A stretch of 64,000 bases of DNA from positions 1,674,001 through 1,738,000 of the forward strand of contig OY282365.1 in assembly GCA_958295685.1 (NCBI GenBank). Direction: 5' to 3'. Position numbers and translations under genes: made by a program. The notes beneath the pieces are model-generated. The model was not told the DNA's origin, made no database searches, and saw only the letters and a list, made by a program, of their open reading frames with translations. This stretch comes from an uncultured Dehalococcoidia bacterium. Its GTDB lineage: Bacteria > Chloroflexota > Dehalococcoidia > Lucifugimonadales > CATQGZ01. Positions 41,243-49,244 of the stretch are shown here, piece after piece (within the stretch, counting starts at the first letter, position 1; every line of letters begins with the position of its first letter).

Positions 41243-41674
41243 ATGACGACCGCTAAGACCAGACCGGACCCTATGGCTATCCTCGAGGACCACGGATACC
41301 GCTCCACGGCCCCGAGGCGCGCGGTGGTCGATATACTCCGGCGCAAGGAGGACGGGTTCACCGCCGAAGAGATAATAGATGACCTTCCCGGCATTGGGCG
41401 GGCAACCGTATACCGAACGATCAGACTCCTGCTCGAGGCAGGCGTGCTGTGCAAGCTCGCGCTGCCGGACGGTGCGCCCAAGTACACCCTGTCGACCGTC
41501 GAGCACCACCATCACACCATATGCGTCCGCTGCGGAACGGTCGACACGTTCCGCGACACCACCATGGAACGGCTCATGCGGGCCATAGGCGACGACGTTT
41601 CCGGCGACATCGTCGGCCACCGGATCGAGGTCTACGTGACCTGCGGCCGCTGCCTGACACAGGTCAGAAGCTAA
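41243..41674 (+). CDS. Fur-family metalloregulator (Zur-like by context)
   Basis: 143-residue Fur-family repressor. The winged helix is STAPRRAVVDILRRKEDGFTAEEIIDDLPGIGRATVYRTIRLLLEAGVLCKLALPDG. The metal-sensing region includes VEHHHHTICVRCGTVDTF and VTCGRCLTQV, two C-x-x-C pairs forming the structural zinc site. The ATG at 41243 is part of a MITE target duplication and the element has displaced the native leader; a ribosome-binding site is not evident. A metal-binding lipoprotein, ATPase and permease follow, with a perfect operator between, so regulation of zinc (or manganese) uptake is the likely role. Confidence 0.88.
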   Translation: MTTAKTRPDPMAILEDHGYRSTAPRRAVVDILRRKEDGFTAEEIIDDLPGIGRATVYRTIRLLLEAGVLCKLALPDGAPKYTLSTVEHHHHTICVRCGTVDTFRDTTMERLMRAIGDDVSGDIVGHRIEVYVTCGRCLTQVRS

Positions 41675-41719
41675 TCACGGATTCTCATACGTCAGAGCAA
41701 GGTTCGATCTGGCCTGCAA

Positions 41720-41734
41720 TGATACTGAGTATCA
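41720..41734. promoter_or_regulatory. Perfect 7-1-7 Fur-family operator before the metal transporter
   Basis: TGATACT-G-AGTATCA, a perfect inverted repeat with the 7-1-7 geometry of Fur, Zur and PerR boxes (compare TGATAAT-n-ATTATCA). It sits between the Fur-family gene and the transporter, 19 bp before the ATG at 41754, where bound repressor would block initiation. Confidence 0.8.
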
Positions 41735-41753
41735 CTACAAGGAGGATGAATTG

Positions 41754-42962
41754 ATGCAAGCTCCCCCAAAAGCCCGCCGCATCGGAGCGGTTATCGCTCC
41801 AATCTTGGCGGCGGCGTGGATGATGATGGCGTGCTCGGATACGGACGAGGCAACGCCCGTTCCTATGGAGGAGGCCCCGGCTACCGCCTCCTCGCCGGTT
41901 CCTATGGAGGAGGCCCTGACCACCGCCTCCTCGCCGGTTCGGGTCGTTTCCACGACGAACTTCGTGGCCGATTGGATCAGTGTGATAGGAGGCAGCCGCG
42001 TAGACGTGTCCAGCCTGCTGTCGTTGGGAAACGACCCCCATACCTACCAGCCAAGACCCCGCGACGTTACCAGCATCGCGGAGGCGGACCTAGTACTGAG
42101 CGTCGGGCTGGGCCTGGAAGGGTCATGGCTGGAAGACCTCATCGAGAATGCTGCGCGAGACCCCTCGACGGTCGCGGTACTGGGAGACGTCATAGACGCC
42201 ATCGAGTTCGTGGAGATGGGTGAGCACGACGACGAGGGCGAGCACGACGAAGAAGGCGAACACGACGAAGAAGGCGAACACGACGAAGAAGGCGAACACG
42301 ACGAAGAGGGCGAACACGACGAAGAAGGCGAACACGACGAAGAAGGCGAACACGACGAAGAAGGCGAACACGACGAAGAAGGCGAACACGACGAAGAAGG
42401 CGAACACGACGAAGAGGGCGAACACGGGCACGGCCCGACCGACCCCCACTTCTGGTTCGATCCACTTCGGGTGAAACAGGCCATCGACGACATTACGGCG
42501 CGCCTGGCTGACCGTGACCCTGCCGGAGGCGACATGTACCGTGCCAACGCGGCAGCATACAAAGGTGAGCTCGACAGGCTGCACGCCTGGATAGAGGAGC
42601 AGATCAGCACGGTCCCGAAAGAGCGCAGGGTGCTGGTCACCTCGCACGACAGCTTCCAGTACTTCGCGAATCGCTATGGCTTCGAGATCGTCGGAACGGT
42701 CATACCGTCTGTCTCCGCCCACGTCGAGCCCTCGGCGGCGCATCTGACCGACCTGACCGAAGCGGTTCGAGAACACGGCGTCCCGACCGTCTTCGGCGAG
42801 ACCACGGTGAGCGAACGACTGGCCCAGGCCGTGGCGAGGGAGACGGGAATAAGGCTCGTCAGGCTCTACTCCGGGTCGCTCGGCGCCGAGGGCAGTGGCG
42901 CCGATACCTACGTCGGGATGATGCGTACCAACGTCCAGCGAATCGTGGAGGCGCTCAGGTGA
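41754..42962 (+). CDS. Metal ABC transporter substrate-binding lipoprotein (ZnuA/cluster A-I) with GEHDEE repeats
   Basis: Receptor for a zinc- or manganese-type ABC importer, 402 residues. A lipoprotein signal ends in WMMMAC with Cys27, and two copies of the decapeptide VPMEEAPATA/VPMEEALTTA follow. The cluster A-I fold shows VVSTTNFVADWISVIGG, GNDPHTYQPRPRDV (first metal His), PHFWFDPLRVKQAIDDI (second His), VTSHDSFQYFANRYG (third His) and VFGETTVSERLAQ. Between the first and second His lies an acidic His-rich loop of eleven 6-residue units (GEHDDE once, GEHDEE ten times) and GEHGHG, coded by 18-bp tandem repeats at 42219-42416. Such loops usually mark zinc receptors. An ATG at 41754 has AGGAGG upstream at 8 bp; a TTG three bases earlier is possible. 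Confidence 0.93.
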   Translation: MQAPPKARRIGAVIAPILAAAWMMMACSDTDEATPVPMEEAPATASSPVPMEEALTTASSPVRVVSTTNFVADWISVIGGSRVDVSSLLSLGNDPHTYQPRPRDVTSIAEADLVLSVGLGLEGSWLEDLIENAARDPSTVAVLGDVIDAIEFVEMGEHDDEGEHDEEGEHDEEGEHDEEGEHDEEGEHDEEGEHDEEGEHDEEGEHDEEGEHDEEGEHDEEGEHGHGPTDPHFWFDPLRVKQAIDDITARLADRDPAGGDMYRANAAAYKGELDRLHAWIEEQISTVPKERRVLVTSHDSFQYFANRYGFEIVGTVIPSVSAHVEPSAAHLTDLTEAVREHGVPTVFGETTVSERLAQAVARETGIRLVRLYSGSLGAEGSGADTYVGMMRTNVQRIVEALR

Positions 42963-43726
42963 CGGTGACCGAAAAGCCTGCCCTGACGGTCGATGGAGTG
43001 GTCGTCAAGTACGGCAGAGTCACCGTGCTCGACGACGTCACGTTCCAAGCCGGGCGCGGGGTTCTCATGGGCGTCGTAGGCCCCAACGGCGCTGGCAAGA
43101 GCACTCTGTTCGACGTGATCGCCGGCCTGCTGCCGGTGAGCAGCGGCCGGATCGAGGCGCTGGGGATGTCCAATGACGGTCCGGCTTCCATCGCCTACGT
43201 CCCTCAGAGAGAGAAGGTGAACTGGCGCTTCCCAGTCACCGTCTTGGACGTCGTGACGCTCGGTCGCGCCGGGCGCCCACGGTGGATCGGGAGGTCCGGA
43301 AGCGGTGACCGCGAGCTCGCAAGGCTGTGCCTGGAGCGCGTCGACATGTGGAGGCACCGCTCCGACCTCCTGACCGAGCTTTCGGGAGGCCAGCGGCAGC
43401 GTGTCTTCGTCGCGCGGGCGCTGGCGCAGGAGGCCGACCTTCTCCTGCTGGACGAGGCGTTCAGCGGGGTCGACGTAGGCGCGCAGGAGGGGCTCGTCGG
43501 CGTACTGCGTACCCTGCGGGACGAAGGCAGAACAGTCCTCATGGCTACGCACGACCTGACGAACCTCGCCGAGCGCTTCGACCAAGTTCTCTGCATCAAC
43601 TCCCACGTCTGCGCCTGCGGCCCTCCGACGGTGGCCTTCACTCCGGAGGTGCTGGAGGAGCTCTACGGCGCTCATGGCGTCGACTTCACGGGTGACGGGG
43701 TCGGACATCGTGGACACCCTGACTAG
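42959..43726 (+). CDS. Metal ABC transporter ATP-binding protein (ZnuC/MntB type)
   Basis: Cytoplasmic ATPase of the metal importer, 255 residues. Walker A VGPNGAGKSTLFDVIAG, Q-loop AYVPQREKVNWRFPVTVLDVV, signature LTELSGGQRQRVFVARAL, Walker B DLLLLDEAFSGVD and H-loop LMATHDLTNL are all present. The QREKVNWRFPVTVLDVVTLGR segment is characteristic of Mn/Zn-type ATPases. The GTG start overlaps the receptor stop by 4 bp. Its 3' end (from 43643) lies within the left border of the tandem duplication, and its last 84 bases overlap the permease frame. Confidence 0.94.
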   Translation: MTVTEKPALTVDGVVVKYGRVTVLDDVTFQAGRGVLMGVVGPNGAGKSTLFDVIAGLLPVSSGRIEALGMSNDGPASIAYVPQREKVNWRFPVTVLDVVTLGRAGRPRWIGRSGSGDRELARLCLERVDMWRHRSDLLTELSGGQRQRVFVARALAQEADLLLLDEAFSGVDVGAQEGLVGVLRTLRDEGRTVLMATHDLTNLAERFDQVLCINSHVCACGPPTVAFTPEVLEELYGAHGVDFTGDGVGHRGHPD

Positions 43727-44687
43727 CCTGCTGCTGGACCCCTTCCAGTACAGCTTCATGGTGCGCGCGCTCGTCGTCTCGATCCTGGTGGGCCTCACGT
43801 GCCCCGTTATTGGGAGCTTCATAGTCACCAGAGGACTGGCGTTCATGGGTGACGCACTGGCTCACGCGGTGATGCCTGGCCTGGTCGTCGGGTTTCTACT
43901 GGGCTTCAGCCCTCTTCTCGGCGCAGCGCCGGCCGGGATAGCCGTCGCGCTGCTCATCGGCCTGATCAGCCGCCGCACGGGTATCGGCGAGGACACGTCG
44001 ATAGGCATTCTCTTTGCGGGGATGTTCGCGTTCGGTCTGTTGCTGCTGGCGAAGGCCGGCGGCCTCACGATCGACGTGGAGGACGTGCTGCTCGGCCAGG
44101 TGCTCGGCGTCACACAGACCGACGTGCTGGTCACCGCCGGCCTCGCCGCGCTGGTTATCGCCTGCCTGTACGTCTTCCACCGTCCGCTGGTCTTCACCAG
44201 CTTCGACCCCGTCGGCGCCAGAGTCGTTGGGATCCCGACCGGGCTGATGGACTACGTCCTCCTGGCCCTCATCGCCCTGGTCATCGTGCTGAGCGTTCAG
44301 GCGGTGGGCGTAGTTCTGGTGATGGCGATGCTGGTAACTCCGGCGGCGACTGCGTACCTGCTCGTGCGGCGGTTCGTGGCGATGATGTGGGTCGGGGCCG
44401 CTCTGGGCATGTCGGCGGCGGTGGTGGGTCTCTATCTGTCGTACCATCTGGACCTGCCTTCGGGGCCTGCCATGGCGCTGGTGGCGACTGCGTTCTTCGC
44501 GCTGGCGGCGCTGGCGAAGCAGCGGAGGCCCGCGTGACCAGGCAGGGGGCTGTCAGGCTCTCACGATAGCCGGGCGGCGCAGGACGCGGCGGCGGGCAAG
44601 CATCTCCGTCCAGCCCCGCCCGAGCTCGACTCCGACGGACATGGCTCCAGGCGAGGATCCTCCAGGACCCGTTCTCGGCGCTCACTC
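43643..44687. repeat. Tandem duplication, unit 1 (1045 bp)
   Basis: The segment from the 3' end of the ATPase gene through the permease and about 150 bp beyond is repeated at once as 44688-45745 with an offset of 1045 bp. I see only scattered single-base differences, all synonymous in the permease. The borders share similarity to CACTCCCGGAGGTG, which may have mediated unequal exchange. Confidence 0.92.
43674..44537 (+). CDS. Metal ABC transporter permease (ZnuB/MntC type), copy 1
   Basis: Inner-membrane permease of the zinc/manganese importer, 287 residues with about eight helices. Typical family strings are DPFQYSFMVRALVVSILVGLTCPVIGSFIVTRGLAFMGDALAHAVMPGLVVGFLLG, GEDTSIGILFAGMFAFGLLLLAKAGG and VGVVLVMAMLVTPAATAYLLVRRF. 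The start is uncertain: the ATG at 43674 overlaps the ATPase by 53 bp, and a GTG at 43692 (VTGSDIVDTL) is equally plausible. Its product is identical to that of copy 2. Confidence 0.93.
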   Translation: MASTSRVTGSDIVDTLTSLLLDPFQYSFMVRALVVSILVGLTCPVIGSFIVTRGLAFMGDALAHAVMPGLVVGFLLGFSPLLGAAPAGIAVALLIGLISRRTGIGEDTSIGILFAGMFAFGLLLLAKAGGLTIDVEDVLLGQVLGVTQTDVLVTAGLAALVIACLYVFHRPLVFTSFDPVGARVVGIPTGLMDYVLLALIALVIVLSVQAVGVVLVMAMLVTPAATAYLLVRRFVAMMWVGAALGMSAAVVGLYLSYHLDLPSGPAMALVATAFFALAALAKQRRPA

Positions 44688-44689
44688 CC
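44654..44689 (+). pseudogene. Q-loop fragment of an Opp/Dpp-type ATPase, copy in unit 1
   Basis: The frame reads RILQDPFSALTP, a worn version of the (M/L)IFQDPFSSLNPR Q-loop motif that marks OppD/OppF/DppD ATPases. It is a diverged duplicate of the better fragment at 45700-45738. No Walker motifs are present. Confidence 0.45.
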
Positions 44690-44718
44690 GGAGGTGCTGG
44701 AGGAGCTCTACGGCGCCC

Positions 44719-45582
44719 ATGGCGTCGACTTCACGGGTGACGGGGTCGGACATCGTGGACACCCTGACTAGCCTGCTGCTGGACCCCTTCCAGTACAGCT
44801 TCATGGTGCGCGCGCTCGTCGTCTCGATCCTGGTGGGCCTCACGTGCCCCGTTATTGGGAGCTTCATAGTCACCAGAGGACTGGCGTTCATGGGTGACGC
44901 ACTGGCTCACGCGGTGATGCCTGGCCTGGTCGTCGGGTTTCTACTGGGCTTCAGCCCTCTTCTCGGCGCAGCGCCGGCCGGGATAGCCGTCGCGCTGCTC
45001 ATCGGCCTGATCAGCCGCCGCACGGGTATCGGCGAGGACACGTCGATAGGCATTCTCTTTGCGGGGATGTTCGCGTTCGGTCTGTTGCTGCTGGCGAAGG
45101 CCGGCGGCCTCACGATCGACGTGGAGGACGTGCTGCTCGGCCAGGTGCTCGGCGTCACACAGACCGACGTGCTGGTCACCGCCGGCCTCGCCGCGCTGGT
45201 TATCGCCTGCCTGTACGTCTTCCACCGTCCGCTGGTCTTCACCAGCTTCGACCCCGTCGGCGCCAGAGTCGTCGGGATCCCGACCGGGCTGATGGACTAC
45301 GTCCTCCTGGCCCTCATCGCCCTGGTCATCGTGCTGAGCGTTCAGGCGGTGGGCGTAGTTCTGGTGATGGCGATGCTGGTAACTCCGGCGGCTACGGCGT
45401 ACCTGCTCGTGCGGCGGTTCGTGGCGATGATGTGGGTCGGGGCCGCTCTGGGCATGTCGGCGGCGGTGGTGGGTCTCTATCTGTCGTACCATCTGGACCT
45501 GCCTTCGGGGCCTGCCATGGCGCTGGTGGCGACTGCGTTCTTCGCGCTGGCGGCGTTGGCGAAGCAACGGAGGCCCGCGTGA
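44719..45582 (+). CDS. Metal ABC transporter permease (ZnuB/MntC type), copy 2
   Basis: Protein identical over its 287 residues to copy 1, although the DNA differs at several positions. Examples are GTT/GTC near 44226/45271, GCG-ACT/GCT-ACG, CTG/TTG and CAG/CAA near the end. A frame upstream to 44641 exists, but that part derives from spacer, so I start at the ATG corresponding to copy 1. The copy has no promoter of its own and would be expressed by read-through from the operon. It may increase permease dosage. Confidence 0.9.
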   Translation: MASTSRVTGSDIVDTLTSLLLDPFQYSFMVRALVVSILVGLTCPVIGSFIVTRGLAFMGDALAHAVMPGLVVGFLLGFSPLLGAAPAGIAVALLIGLISRRTGIGEDTSIGILFAGMFAFGLLLLAKAGGLTIDVEDVLLGQVLGVTQTDVLVTAGLAALVIACLYVFHRPLVFTSFDPVGARVVGIPTGLMDYVLLALIALVIVLSVQAVGVVLVMAMLVTPAATAYLLVRRFVAMMWVGAALGMSAAVVGLYLSYHLDLPSGPAMALVATAFFALAALAKQRRPA

Positions 45583-45699
45583 CCAGGCAGGGGGCTGTCA
45601 GGCTCTCACGATAGCCGCGGCGGCGCAGGACGCGGCGGCGGGCAAGCATCTCCGTCCAGCCCCGCCCGAGCTCGACTCCGACGGACATGGCTCCAAGCG

Positions 45700-45738
45700 T
45701 TGATCTTCCAGGACCCGTTCTCGTCGCTCAACTCCCGC
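45700..45738 (+). pseudogene. Q-loop fragment of an Opp/Dpp-type ATPase
   Basis: LIFQDPFSSLNSR, preceded by RRTWLQA, matches the diagnostic Q-loop of peptide-type ABC ATPases (RRRMQMIFQDPFSSLNPR-like). It is only about 20 codons. This is the only ATPase trace of that type in the window, which otherwise contains two incomplete peptide-transporter loci. Confidence 0.6.
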
Positions 45739-45776
45739 AGGTGGTCGGGCGTTCCTCTTCCTCGAGCTCCAGCGGC

Positions 45777-48700
45777 CTACTCGTACCGGAGGGCTTCGGC
45801 GGGGTATATCCTGGATGCCTGGCGCGCCGGGATGAAGGTGGTCAGGAGTGAGAAGGCGTAGGTGATCGCCAGGATGACACCGATCTGGAGCCAGGGGATG
45901 GTGAAGACGATCCCGACTCCCCCTTCGGAGCGTATGTCGTTCACCACGTTGTATGAGAGGAGGAGTCCGAGGGCCAGCCCGATGATAGATCCGAGCAGCG
46001 ATATGAAGGACGACTCCAGCAGGAAGCTGAGGGCGATCATACTCCGCTTGTAACCTATGGCCCGCAGCACGCCGATCTGCTGGCGCCGCTCGACCACCGC
46101 CCGTGTGCTGATCACGCCGAGCGCGGCCACTCCCACCAAGAGTCCGAGGGCCATGAAGCCGGTGAACAGTCTGAAGAAAGCCTGGCCGGCGGCGTTCTGT
46201 TCTTCAGTCGTCTCCTGGAACGACTCGGCCTGCATCCCGTTTTCCAGGAACGCGACCTCAATCGCGTTCGCGGCCTCCCTGTCGTCCACGCCGTCGGCCA
46301 GCCGGAAGCGGTACGTCGTCAGTGGTATGGGGAAGGGGGCTGCATCGTCGACGAGTTTCTTGGAGGCGAATATCCTGAGCGCTTCGAAGTTGGAGTGGAC
46401 GCGGTCGACGATGCCAATGACGGTCACCGCCGTTTCGATTCCGGTCTGCGGCTCCCTGACTTCGAGGGATACGGGGTCCATGCTGGGCGACTCGTAGCTC
46501 AGGTTCCCGAACAATCGGGGCTGATCGCCGGCCTGCGCAAGCTCGGCGTCGGTGGGCAGCATGAGACCGCCGACGACCGCCAGGGTGGGGTCTGCCTTCA
46601 TCGCATCCAGGACGTCCCTGGTCGTGGGGCCGTATCCGTCGGCGACGAGCTTCATGTCCAGGTCGGCGGCGGACAGGAAGGCGTCGTCGAGCAGCATCCC
46701 CGTCCGGCGGAACCAGCGGCCCTTCTCGCCTTCTTGCTGTCTCAGCTCCACCGGCACGACCGTCATGCCTCCGACGGCCTCGAAATCAGAGGCCGCCAGG
46801 TCCGGGTTGGCGTCAATGTCGGTGTCAATGTCGGCGATTGGGGAGTTGAGGTTGACGGTTCCGCCGACGTCGAAGCCCATGTACACCTTGCGCGGCTCTT
46901 CGAACTGGGTCGTGAAGGTGCCCGTCAGGACCGACATGACCATGAGGGTGAAGATTACGAGCGCGAACATGGCGAGGGTCAGGCCGGTTCTGAACCTGGA
47001 GCTCATGGGGTACGCGACGGCCGTGACCAGAACGGGCCGCAGGCGTCCGATTCTGGAGGTGAGCACCGGCAGTATGCGGGTGAGCAGGTCGGCGTTGTGC
47101 ATCACGGTCCAGACCGCCGCCCCGACCATCGCGGTGCCTGAGACGAACATGATGTCGAAGTTGCCCTCGAGCTCCCCGACTATGGGTTCGAAGGTGGAGA
47201 GCGGGAGTGCCCAGAAGGCCAGCATCAGGCCTCCCGTGAGCGTGGAGGCGAGCCTGTCGGCGGACTTGTCTTGCATGGCCGTCCGTCTGAGCATCCACCG
47301 CAGCATGAGTCCGATCCCCACGATGATGAGAGACATGCCCGCGCCGAACCAGGACGCCCTGTCCCATCGGACGATCGAGACGTAGGTGAGGGCGACACCT
47401 CCGATTAGAACCAGCCATCCGCGCATGAGATATGGCTGGATGAATCTGATGGCGGCGATCGATACGGGGATGATCCAGACGGGGATCACCACGACGGAGA
47501 GGACGAGGTTCTTCGCAAACTGTCCGGGACGGCCGTGTAGAAGCGAGCGGAAGGCGACAACCAGATAGTAGGCGGGCAGCACGAGAGCCTTGAGCAGGGC
47601 CATGAGTCTATCGACAAACGGGGGCTCGATCTTTGGGATGATGGTCTCGGGCAGGTCTCGGATGGCAACCACGATATTTAGCTGGCTGACCCTGTAGGCC
47701 GAGACTGCGACGGTGGCGAAGGTGATCACCATACCCAGGCAGTAGGCCACGACAATGCTTCGCGGCTCGAATTGGGTGGTGAAGACGAAGTCATCGGCGA
47801 CGCCGGCAAAGATCCGGTTGAGGAGCGTCACCATGAGCGTACTCACGCCGAGTCCCAGCGCCACCCCGACGGCGGCGGAGATGATCGCGTAGGCCGTGCC
47901 CTCGAAGGCGAACATCATCATCAGGTGGTGGCGCTTGGCGCCGACCGCGCGCGCCATGCCCATCTCGGACTTCCTGGCGGCGGCGAGCATCACGAAGATC
48001 AGGAAGATGAGCAGTACCCCCACCGCAATGGAGAACGTACCGAACAGTAGGAAGAATGACGTTGCCTGGCTGCCGGACTGGTTTGCGCTGTCAAGGATGT
48101 TACGTTTGGCCTCGATCACCCGGAGGTCGGACAGGGACCTGGAGAGCGTGAATGCGTCCTCCAGCCCCTCGATCCCCTCTTTTTCGATCTGTTCGAGGAC
48201 CACCTGCCTGACTTCCTCGTCTGCCAGAAGGCTGTTGAGCTCGTCGGTCAACTCCGGCTGCCGCAGTTCGGTGACGAACGTGTCCAGCCTGTCTTTCAGA
48301 TCGACGTCGAGGTTCTGTTCGGCGGCCTTCTTCTCAATGGCCGCGATCACCGGTTCCTGGTCGAACAGGGCCTTGAGGTCGGCAGCGGTCTCGCGGTCGT
48401 TGAGGAATATCCTGAGGTCTTTGGTAACGTCCTTGCTGAGGTCGACGCCTGAGTTTGCGTCTCCCCTGTTGGAGATCGAGACCGAGTTGACCGGTCCGGG
48501 CGGTTCGAGGAGCGTCTGAGCCCTTTCGAGCGTCATGACTATCGTGGGCTGGCTGCCCGCGAAGCCGCCGCTTTTCAGCACGTCCTTGATTCTGAAGGTC
48601 TCGGTTCTGTCCTGGAGGAAGACGTCGATTTCGTCTCCGACGCGGGCATCGAGCTCTTCCATGCCGTTTTCCGAGACGTAGACATCTTCGGGGGCGAGGT

Positions 48701-49244
48701 CGTCGAGGAGGGTCTCTCCTTCTCCGACGAGCGCGAGGCCGCCGAACCCGTCCATCATGGCCGGGTCGAGGGCGACGATGTTCATCTGGCCTTCGCTGAG
48801 TTTGGTTCTCTTGTTCTGTACGGGCGCGGTCTCGGCGATCGACGGCATGACGCCGTCGACGCTGTCATGGGGCGCGAGATAGTCGAGCAGTTGGTCGAGC
48901 CGCTCCTGCGGTATGTAGACGGTTCCGAAGCTGCCGCCCTCTCCGATCCTGGTGGGGACGACAATCTCGTCTATCTGCTGGAGTCCGTTGATCGCCTGGT
49001 TGCGAATCGAGAAGGTGAGGGTGTCGCCGGTGCCGAAGGCGGCGGCCATGATCACGGTGCTCAGCATGACGCCCACTATGATGAGCACGGTCTGGCCCGG
49101 CCTGCGCGGGATGGGGCGCAGGCCCATCTTCAGCATGACTCTGTTCCGCGCGGCGAGCACGCCCAAGACGGCCATAGACGCCAGCACGATCCCGAGCAGG
49201 ACATACATCAGTGTCGTCATGGAGATGCCGAATATCTGGTCCAT
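45777..49244 (-). CDS. Large FtsX/MacB-type ABC permease
   Basis: 1155-residue inner-membrane protein with two FtsX-like permease domains and large extracytoplasmic regions. An N-terminal helix (TTLMYVLLGIVLASMAVLGVL) is followed by the amphipathic RPIPRRPGQTVLIIVGVMLSTVIMAAAFG segment typical of MacB/LolC proteins. The first FtsX domain lies near 395-520 (FLLFGTFSIAVGVLLIFLIFVMLAAARKSEMGMARAVGAKRHHLMMMFAFEG). A central group of helices spans 560-760, a second extracytoplasmic domain 790-1020, and the last FtsX domain 1035-1155 (VVERRQQIGVLRAIGYKRSMIALSFLLESSFISLLGSIIGLALGL, ending TTFIPARQASRIYPAEALRYE). Its start overlaps the ATPase stop by one base. Probably exports or mobilises a lipid, lipoprotein or peptide. 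Confidence 0.92.
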   Translation of the reverse strand: MDQIFGISMTTLMYVLLGIVLASMAVLGVLAARNRVMLKMGLRPIPRRPGQTVLIIVGVMLSTVIMAAAFGTGDTLTFSIRNQAINGLQQIDEIVVPTRIGEGGSFGTVYIPQERLDQLLDYLAPHDSVDGVMPSIAETAPVQNKRTKLSEGQMNIVALDPAMMDGFGGLALVGEGETLLDDLAPEDVYVSENGMEELDARVGDEIDVFLQDRTETFRIKDVLKSGGFAGSQPTIVMTLERAQTLLEPPGPVNSVSISNRGDANSGVDLSKDVTKDLRIFLNDRETAADLKALFDQEPVIAAIEKKAAEQNLDVDLKDRLDTFVTELRQPELTDELNSLLADEEVRQVVLEQIEKEGIEGLEDAFTLSRSLSDLRVIEAKRNILDSANQSGSQATSFFLLFGTFSIAVGVLLIFLIFVMLAAARKSEMGMARAVGAKRHHLMMMFAFEGTAYAIISAAVGVALGLGVSTLMVTLLNRIFAGVADDFVFTTQFEPRSIVVAYCLGMVITFATVAVSAYRVSQLNIVVAIRDLPETIIPKIEPPFVDRLMALLKALVLPAYYLVVAFRSLLHGRPGQFAKNLVLSVVVIPVWIIPVSIAAIRFIQPYLMRGWLVLIGGVALTYVSIVRWDRASWFGAGMSLIIVGIGLMLRWMLRRTAMQDKSADRLASTLTGGLMLAFWALPLSTFEPIVGELEGNFDIMFVSGTAMVGAAVWTVMHNADLLTRILPVLTSRIGRLRPVLVTAVAYPMSSRFRTGLTLAMFALVIFTLMVMSVLTGTFTTQFEEPRKVYMGFDVGGTVNLNSPIADIDTDIDANPDLAASDFEAVGGMTVVPVELRQQEGEKGRWFRRTGMLLDDAFLSAADLDMKLVADGYGPTTRDVLDAMKADPTLAVVGGLMLPTDAELAQAGDQPRLFGNLSYESPSMDPVSLEVREPQTGIETAVTVIGIVDRVHSNFEALRIFASKKLVDDAAPFPIPLTTYRFRLADGVDDREAANAIEVAFLENGMQAESFQETTEEQNAAGQAFFRLFTGFMALGLLVGVAALGVISTRAVVERRQQIGVLRAIGYKRSMIALSFLLESSFISLLGSIIGLALGLLLSYNVVNDIRSEGGVGIVFTIPWLQIGVILAITYAFSLLTTFIPARQASRIYPAEALRYE

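Larger units (their letters stand above)
44688..45745. repeat. Tandem duplication, unit 2
   Basis: Second copy of the 1045-bp unit. It starts inside a truncated copy of the ATPase 3' end (GGAGGTGCTGGAGGAGCTC) and runs through the second permease to the spacer. Its final 45 bp diverge from unit 1. Confidence 0.92.
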
